A stretch of 9,490 nucleotides of DNA. It comes from Chloroflexota bacterium. GTDB lineage: Bacteria > Chloroflexota > UBA6077 > JACQUR01. Location of the stretch: the NCBI GenBank assembly GCA_016210245.1, contig JACQUR010000252.1, forward strand, positions 1-9,490, given 5' to 3'. Under the pieces are notes generated by a model that worked only from the letters and a program-made list of their open reading frames with translations, did not search any database and was not told the origin of the DNA. Position 1 is the stretch's first letter, and every line of letters begins with the position of its first letter. Below, piece by piece: positions 6,128-9,490 of the stretch. The position numbers and the translations under genes are program-made.

Positions 6128-6528
6128 TAGCATATCTTCTTGACGCTGACTGGGTTATTCAGGCTCTCGCCAGACAGCCACGGGCGGTCGGCACACTCAG
6201 ACGTCTCGCACCAGCCCGTATCGCTATTAGTTGGGTGACCGTGGGCGAGATCTACGAAGGAGCATTCGGATCACCTAGCCATCAGGCCCATCTCGCCGTT
6301 TTCCGCGAGTTTCTGCGCCCATTCGTGCTCCTGGGACTCAACGACCCTATCATGGAGCGCTTCGCAGAAATCCGCTCTCTCCTTCGACGCCGCGGTGAGA
6401 TCATCTCTGACTTCGACATCATCCTCGGTGCGGTTGCGCTCCACCATGATCTTACGGTGCTCACCTTCAACTTGCAGCATCTTCGCCGCATTCCTGAACT
6501 CAAGCTCTATCAGCCAAGCTCACGTTGA
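6124..6528 (+). CDS. vapC: PIN-domain toxin, VapC-type ribonuclease
   Basis: A 134-residue PIN-domain protein. VapC toxins are Mg-dependent endoribonucleases that cut tRNA or rRNA when freed from their antitoxin. MIAYLLDADWVI gives the first acidic residue (D7, with D9). TVGEIYEGAF supplies E42, and ISDFDIILGAVAL supplies D96/D98. The C-terminal TFNLQHLRRIPELKL (114-128) matches the usual ending, with N116 where many VapCs have Asp; Asn there is a common variant. The ATG at 6124 overlaps the antitoxin stop by ATGA. Longer open frame back to 6043 is spurious. The stop TGA at 6526 is in the same frame as rarA, whose ATG follows after four more codons. Less GC-rich than its neighbours. Its target RNA cannot be predicted. 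Confidence 0.92.
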   Translation: MIAYLLDADWVIQALARQPRAVGTLRRLAPARIAISWVTVGEIYEGAFGSPSHQAHLAVFREFLRPFVLLGLNDPIMERFAEIRSLLRRRGEIISDFDIILGAVALHHDLTVLTFNLQHLRRIPELKLYQPSSR

Positions 6529-6531
6529 AGG
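6527..6531 (+). promoter_or_regulatory. Ribosome binding site of rarA overlapping the vapC stop
   Basis: GAAGG overlaps the vapC TGA (6526-6528) and lies 9 bases before the ATG at 6541. This suggests rarA translation is coupled to that of the toxin gene. It supports 6541 over the alternative ATG at 6568. Confidence 0.5.
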
Positions 6532-6540
6532 TCGGGCCAA

Positions 6541-7965
6541 ATGTCGAATCCGAAATCCAGGACCAGAATGGGTGGTCAGCAGGAGATAGGGTTTCTGCCT
6601 GAGCCCCACTCCCAAATCCAGGATCCGAAATCCGAAATCCGAAATGAGGCGCCCGGCACCCCTCTGGCTGCCCGCCTGCGCCCCCGTAGCCTCGATGAGT
6701 TCGTCGGCCAGGCGCACCTGGTCGGCCCCGGCCGGCTGCTGCGGCGGGCCCTCGCCTCCGGCCAGGTGCCCTCGCTCATCCTGTGGGGGCCGCCGGGCAG
6801 CGGCAAGACGACGCTGGCCGAGATCATCGCTCGGGCCACCAGCGCCCGCTTCATCGGCCTCTCGGCCGTAGCGGCCGGCGTGGCCGACCTGCGCAAAGCC
6901 ATCGACGAGGCCCGCCAGCTCCGCCAGGCCGGCCAGCGGACCATCCTGTTCATCGACGAGATCCACCGCTTCCACAAGGGCCAGCAGGACGCGGTGCTGC
7001 ACGCGGTCGAGCAGGGCGAGGTGGTCTTGATCGGCGCGACGACCGAGAACCCGTCCTTCGAGATCAACAACGCGCTGCTCTCCCGCTGCCGCGTGCTCTG
7101 CCTGGAAGCGCTGGACGAGGCGGCGCTGGGCCAGGTGCTCGACCGGGCCCTGGCCGACGAGGCCCGCGGCCTGGCGGGCCTGCAGGTGCGCCTCGACCCG
7201 CCCGCCCGGGCGCTCCTGCTCGCCGCCGCCAACGGCGACGCACGGGTGGCGCTCAACGCGCTGGAGCTGGCGGCGCTCTCAGCCGAGCCGGACCCCTCCG
7301 GCGAACGCCCGGTCTCGCTGCCCCTGATCGAAGAGGCGCTCCAGCGCCGCGCGCTGCTCTACGACCGGGCCGGCGACGAGCACTACCAGGTGATCTCGGC
7401 CTTCATCAAGAGCATCCGCGGCTCGCACCCGGATGCGGCGGTGTACTGGCTGGCCCGCTTGCTGGAGGCGGGCGAGGACCCGCTGTTCGTCGCCCGCCGG
7501 CTGGTGATCCTGGCCGCGGAGGATGTGGGCCTGGCCGATCCCCAGGCGCTGCCGCTGGCGGTGGCCGCGCAGCAGGCCAGCCACTTCGTCGGCATGCCAG
7601 AGGCGATCTTTCCGCTGGCCGAGGCGACCCTCTACCTGGCCGCGGCCCCCAAGTCGAACTCGGCCAAGCGCGCCTACCTGGCGGCCCGGGCCGAGGTGGA
7701 GGCCACCCTCAACGAGCCTGTCCCCCTGCACCTGCGCAACGCCGTGACCGGGCTGCAGCGGGCGCTGGGCTACGGCAAGGACTACCAGTACAGCCACGAC
7801 CTGGCCGAGGACGACGCGGCCCGCTACCGCCAGGAGTACCTGCCGCCGCGGTTGCGCGACCACCGCTACTACGAGCCGAGCGAACACGGCCACGAGCGGC
7901 TGCTGGCGGAGGCGGTCCGCCGCGTGCGTGCGCTGCGGGAGCAGGCGCAGAAAGGGCAGCCGTGA
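6541..7965 (+). CDS. rarA: Replication-associated recombination protein A (AAA+ ATPase)
   Basis: RarA (MgsA, homolog of WRNIP1 and Mgs1) is a cytosolic clamp-loader-like ATPase acting at stalled replication forks. The 474-residue product has the conserved start PLAARLRPRSLDEFVGQAHLV only at residue 41. Walker A GPPGSGKT follows at 83-90, Walker B LFIDE at 136-140 with HRFHKGQQD, and sensor 1 GATTENPSFE at 165-174. SRCRV and the helical C-terminal tetramerisation domain complete it (HYQVISAFIKSIRGSHPDAAVYW has its family form, as do AAPKSN and YGKDYQYSHD). The first ~35-40 residues are extra and encoded by the heptamer repeat. An in-frame TGA at 6526 and the absence of later ATG/GTG/TTG codons leave only ATG 6541 or 6568, so the repeat really is translated. 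It sits 12 bp after vapC. The stop codon merges into the octamer repeat. Confidence 0.96.
   Translation: MSNPKSRTRMGGQQEIGFLPEPHSQIQDPKSEIRNEAPGTPLAARLRPRSLDEFVGQAHLVGPGRLLRRALASGQVPSLILWGPPGSGKTTLAEIIARATSARFIGLSAVAAGVADLRKAIDEARQLRQAGQRTILFIDEIHRFHKGQQDAVLHAVEQGEVVLIGATTENPSFEINNALLSRCRVLCLEALDEAALGQVLDRALADEARGLAGLQVRLDPPARALLLAAANGDARVALNALELAALSAEPDPSGERPVSLPLIEEALQRRALLYDRAGDEHYQVISAFIKSIRGSHPDAAVYWLARLLEAGEDPLFVARRLVILAAEDVGLADPQALPLAVAAQQASHFVGMPEAIFPLAEATLYLAAAPKSNSAKRAYLAARAEVEATLNEPVPLHLRNAVTGLQRALGYGKDYQYSHDLAEDDAARYRQEYLPPRLRDHRYYEPSEHGHERLLAEAVRRVRALREQAQKGQP
6548..6643 (+). repeat. Heptamer repeat (ATCCGAA type) within the rarA 5' end
   Basis: ATCCGAA occurs three times in perfect tandem at 6623-6643, preceded by the variant ATCCAGG (6616-6622). 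A second block has ATCCGAA ATCCAGG at 6548-6561. The blocks flank about 54 bases of unrelated sequence. The heptamers are AT-richer than the gene body. The distance between blocks (75 bases) keeps the same reading frame, giving the related peptides NPKSRT and DPKSEI. It resembles the short tandemly repeated sequences found between genes of cyanobacteria and Chloroflexota. Confidence 0.85.
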
Positions 7966-8045
7966 CGCAGAGACGCGGGGACACGGAGACAAGGGGACGC
8001 GGCGAAGGTCGTTTCTCCCCGCGTCCTCGCGTCGCCACGTCCCCG
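7964..8045. repeat. Octamer tandem repeat forming an imperfect palindrome
   Basis: Five consecutive octamers of form GAC-N2-GG-N (GACGCAGA, GACGCGGG, GACACGGA, GACAAGGG, GACGCGGC) run from 7964 to 8003, starting inside the rarA stop codon. Three octamers of the same type lie inverted at about 8017-8042. The 26-base arms 7977-8002 and 8019-8044 pair at 20 of 26 positions around a 16-base loop. The element may act as the rarA 3' hairpin. It has no terminal T-run. Confidence 0.85.
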
Positions 8046-8104
8046 ACCGCCGGGCTGGTCCATTTGGATTGGCAAGACTACCCGAACGGATAGTCCGGAA
8101 AATG

Positions 8105-8133
8105 TTGACAGACGCCCTCTACTTCGATACGCT
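8105..8133 (+). promoter_or_regulatory. Candidate sigma-70 promoter of the sigma factor gene
   Basis: A perfect -35 TTGACA (8105-8110) is followed after 17 bases by TACGCT (8128-8133), which keeps the first, second and last bases of TATAAT. Transcription would start near 8140 and give a leader of about 235 bases. The strong -35 and exact spacing support it; the -10 is weak. Confidence 0.5.
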
Positions 8134-8173
8134 GGTGTTGCGAATAACCACATGGCAATAGCAACGAGCGCTG

Positions 8174-8259
8174 CCCGGAACCACGGGTGCTGGAAAAGAA
8201 AGCAAAGCAAAAGTGAAGCGGCGATTGCCAGGGAAACGCCCCGAACCACGAGTGCTGGA
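8174..8259. repeat. 21-bp direct repeat, 65-base period
   Basis: Bases 8174-8194 and 8239-8259 match at 19 of 21 positions (shared core GAACCACG, then GTGCTGGA). They lie in the proposed leader of the sigma-70 gene. The 65-base period is not a multiple of three, so it is not a repeated peptide. They could be paired protein-binding sites or a duplicated intergenic repeat. Confidence 0.75.
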
Positions 8260-8276
8260 CCAGAATGAGTGAGTGA

Positions 8277-8297
8277 GCGAGGCAGCGACCGCCTCGC
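8277..8297 (+). promoter_or_regulatory. Leader hairpin immediately before the terminator-like stem
   Basis: GCGAGGC (8277-8283) pairs perfectly with GCCTCGC (8291-8297) around a 7-base loop. The next base begins the terminator-like stem, so the two would stack in the RNA. The segment GACCGCCTCGC at its 3' side resembles the left arm of the next stem and could compete for the right arm. Confidence 0.6.
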
Positions 8298-8329
8298 AAC
8301 CGCTCCCGGGGCACCGTGGAGCGGTTTTT
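8298..8329 (+). terminator. Terminator-like hairpin in the sigma-70 gene leader
   Basis: AACCGCTCC (8298-8306) pairs with GGAGCGGTT (8318-8326), a 9-bp perfect GC-rich stem with an 11-base loop, followed by T at 8325-8329. This is the form of an intrinsic terminator. It stands 45 bases before the sigma-70 start and about 160 bases downstream of the proposed promoter, so it would act as an attenuator unless it ends another transcript such as a small RNA. Confidence 0.65.
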
Positions 8330-8356
8330 GCTTGCTGGAGGCCTGCAGGGCGGATC

Positions 8357-8365
8357 GGAAGGGGG
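8357..8365 (+). promoter_or_regulatory. Ribosome binding site of the sigma-70 gene
   Basis: GGAAGGGGG lies 9 bases before the ATG at 8375, and directly abuts the in-frame ATG at 8366. Spacing favours 8375. The open frame reaches back to a GTG at 8273, but that would translate through both leader hairpins and adds nothing family-like. Confidence 0.65.
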
Positions 8366-8374
8366 ATGAGAGGA

Positions 8375-9403
8375 ATGTCGACTGACGTGCGCGAAAGAGT
8401 AGTCCCGGAGCTCGGGCTGCCGCCCGAGCTGCTGGCGCCGGAGGTCTGGGCGCCTGCGGACGCGTCGGACGACGATGAAGAGCCGGGCACGCTCAGCACC
8501 GAGGGGCTGTACTTGCGCGAGATCGCGCGCCATAGCCTGCTCACCTCCGAGCAGGAAGTGCGGCTTGCCCAGGACCTCGAGGCCGGGGAGCAGGCGAAGG
8601 CCGAGCTGGCGGCCCAGGGCCAGGAGCTGAGCGAGCAGGAGCGCGGCCAGCTTGCCGCCATCATCCGCAAGGGCGAGGAGGCGCGCCGCAAGCTGATCGA
8701 GTCGAACCTGCGCCTGGTGGTCAGCGTGGCCCACAAGTACGTGGACCGCGGCCTGGCGCTTCAGGACCTCATCCAGGAGGGCAACCTGGGCCTGTACCGG
8801 GCGGTCGAGAAGTACGAGTGGCGGCGCGGCTTCCGCTTCTCCACCTACGCCTACTGGTGGATTCGCCAGGCGATCACCCGCGCGCTGGCCGACCAGAGCC
8901 GGGTCATCCGCCTGCCGGTCCACGTGGGCGAGATGCTCTCCACCATCGGCCGTGCGCAGCACGAGCTGACCTCCGGCCTGGGCCGCGAGCCCACCTCGCG
9001 CGAGGTGGCCGAGTTCCTGGAGATGCCCTTCCACAAGGTGGAGGAGGTGGCACGTGGCTCCAGGGCACCCATCTCGCTCGACGTGCCCATGGGCGATGAG
9101 GGCGAGGTCAGCCTGGGCGACCTGGTTGCCGACCAGGCCGCCCAGGATATCCAGGAGGCGGTCGAGCAGCGCGACCTGGCGTACCAGCTCGAGGCGCTGA
9201 TGGAGAAGACCCTCAGCGGGCGCGAGGCAGCCATCCTGCGCATGCGCTTTGGCCTGGCCGACGGCCAGGCTCGCAGCCTGGGCGAGGTTGGGCAGGCGCT
9301 CGGGGTCAGCCGCGAGCGGGTGCGCCAGATCGAGAGCCAGGCGTTGCGCAAGCTGCGCCGGCCCGAGCTGCGGGCTCGCCTGGCCGATTACCTGGGCACC
9401 TGA
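8375..9403 (+). CDS. Primary-type (group 1/2) RNA polymerase sigma-70 factor
   Basis: A 342-residue sigma factor that brings core RNA polymerase to -35/-10 promoters. After an acidic tail (DASDDDEEPG, about 29-38) comes region 1.2 (GTLSTEGLYLREIARHSLLTSE, split here by its N-terminal edge). Region 2 follows (about 105-175) with NLRLVVSVAHKYVDRGL, DLIQEGNLGL, and FRFSTYAYWWIRQAITRAL in regions 2.3-2.4. Region 3 has REPTSREVAEFLEM, and region 4 (about 270-332) has LRMRFGL, GVSRERVRQIESQALRKLR, the -35-reading HTH. It lacks the long region 1.1 and spacer of enterobacterial RpoD. Region 2.4 has Tyr at 160 where most primary sigmas have Thr (STYAT). It might be the main RpoD/SigA or a RpoD paralog; a single window cannot tell. 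It stands alone behind a 409-bp non-coding region with a promoter and attenuator-like leader. Confidence 0.96.
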   Translation: MSTDVRERVVPELGLPPELLAPEVWAPADASDDDEEPGTLSTEGLYLREIARHSLLTSEQEVRLAQDLEAGEQAKAELAAQGQELSEQERGQLAAIIRKGEEARRKLIESNLRLVVSVAHKYVDRGLALQDLIQEGNLGLYRAVEKYEWRRGFRFSTYAYWWIRQAITRALADQSRVIRLPVHVGEMLSTIGRAQHELTSGLGREPTSREVAEFLEMPFHKVEEVARGSRAPISLDVPMGDEGEVSLGDLVADQAAQDIQEAVEQRDLAYQLEALMEKTLSGREAAILRMRFGLADGQARSLGEVGQALGVSRERVRQIESQALRKLRRPELRARLADYLGT

Positions 9404-9490
9404 CCGTTCAGCACGGTTAGGCGGCGGGGGTGGGGGGCCCCGGCCGGGGGCCCCCCCCCCCCCCCCGTTGTTACGAGGGCCCCAACAACC
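9404..9490. other. G/C homopolymer tail after the sigma-70 gene
   Basis: Directly after the stop is a small 5-bp stem (ACCGT 9403-9407 with ACGGT 9413-9417). Then come runs of G and C, including 16 consecutive Cs (9451-9466) and the self-complementary core GGGGCCCCGG. GTTGTT (9467-9472) and AACAAC (9484-9489) form a 6-bp inverted pair at the very end. It could hold a GC-rich terminator, but the homopolymers look like low-quality sequence at a contig end. Confidence 0.6.

Larger units (their letters stand above)
7966..8374. other. Non-coding region between rarA and the sigma-70 gene
   Basis: These 409 bases carry the octamer repeat, a promoter candidate, a 21-bp direct repeat and two leader hairpins, each listed separately. 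A small imperfect inverted repeat (GACTACC with GGATAGTC, one bulge) lies near 8075-8094. The segment 8085-8270 is visibly less GC-rich than the genes. A minus-strand frame from a GTG at 8249 encodes a hydrophobic stretch, but its lower part is antisense to the octamer repeat and to rarA, so I do not call it a gene. Confidence 0.6.

Noticed and set aside
6547..6643. CRISPR array in the heptamer region
   Set aside because: The units are 7 bases without unique spacers of regular length, and no cas gene is present.
7869..8249. 126-codon minus-strand frame with a hydrophobic N-terminus
   Set aside because: The first 50 residues look membrane-like, but the rest is antisense to the octamer repeat and to rarA. 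The start is a GTG inside the direct repeat without a ribosome binding site.
8270..8330. T-box riboswitch before the sigma gene
   Set aside because: The conserved T-box sequence and Stem I features are absent, and the downstream gene is neither an aminoacyl-tRNA synthetase nor an amino-acid gene.
8273..8374. 34-residue N-terminal extension of the sigma-70 factor from a GTG
   Set aside because: It would be translated through both leader hairpins and the T-run. A ribosome binding site supports 8375.

Overview
This is a high-GC bacterial chromosome segment with dense housekeeping genes and intergenic spaces rich in short tandem and inverted repeats. A Chloroflexota (Chloroflexi-type) organism is my best guess, from the high GC, the divergent group-1-like sigma-70 factor, the sigma-54 factor with an inserted Cys4 zinc knuckle, and the heptamer/octamer repeats between genes. 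This is inference and no marker gene proves it. No rRNA, tRNA, CRISPR array, transposase or phage gene is visible.

Layout. The left half (1-4267) is read leftward: an NtrC-type sigma-54 activator (4267-2822), a small single-pass membrane protein (2806-2465), rpoN encoding sigma-54 (2168-753), and the first 205 codons of argG, argininosuccinate synthase (616 to the window edge). Perfect long hairpins separate small gene from rpoN and rpoN from argG. The gap upstream of rpoN holds a textbook -24/-12 sigma-54 promoter (TGGCACG-N4-TTGCA, minus strand, 2337-2352), so sigma-54 probably drives its own gene, perhaps through the activator encoded two genes upstream.

The right half is read rightward from a divergent promoter region (4268-4681): ltaE (low-specificity L-threonine aldolase, 4682-5749), a vapB/vapC-type toxin-antitoxin pair of visibly lower GC (5828-6528), rarA (AAA+ replication-recombination ATPase, 6541-7965), then after a 409-bp non-coding region a primary-type sigma-70 gene (8375-9403). 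rarA is bracketed by repeats. Its first roughly 35 codons are written in a heptamer repeat (ATCCGAA type), and its stop codon merges into an octamer repeat (GACGCGGG type) that forms an imperfect palindrome. The sigma-70 leader carries a TTGACA promoter candidate, a 21-bp direct repeat and two adjoining hairpins, the second followed by five Ts and resembling an attenuator.

The last 87 bases after the sigma-70 stop are G/C homopolymers and look like a poorly resolved sequence end. I found no wholly new multi-gene system. The points most worth checking are the self-directed sigma-54 circuit, the altered recognition helix of its activator, the zinc knuckle in sigma-54, the repeat-derived RarA N-terminus, and the structured sigma-70 leader.
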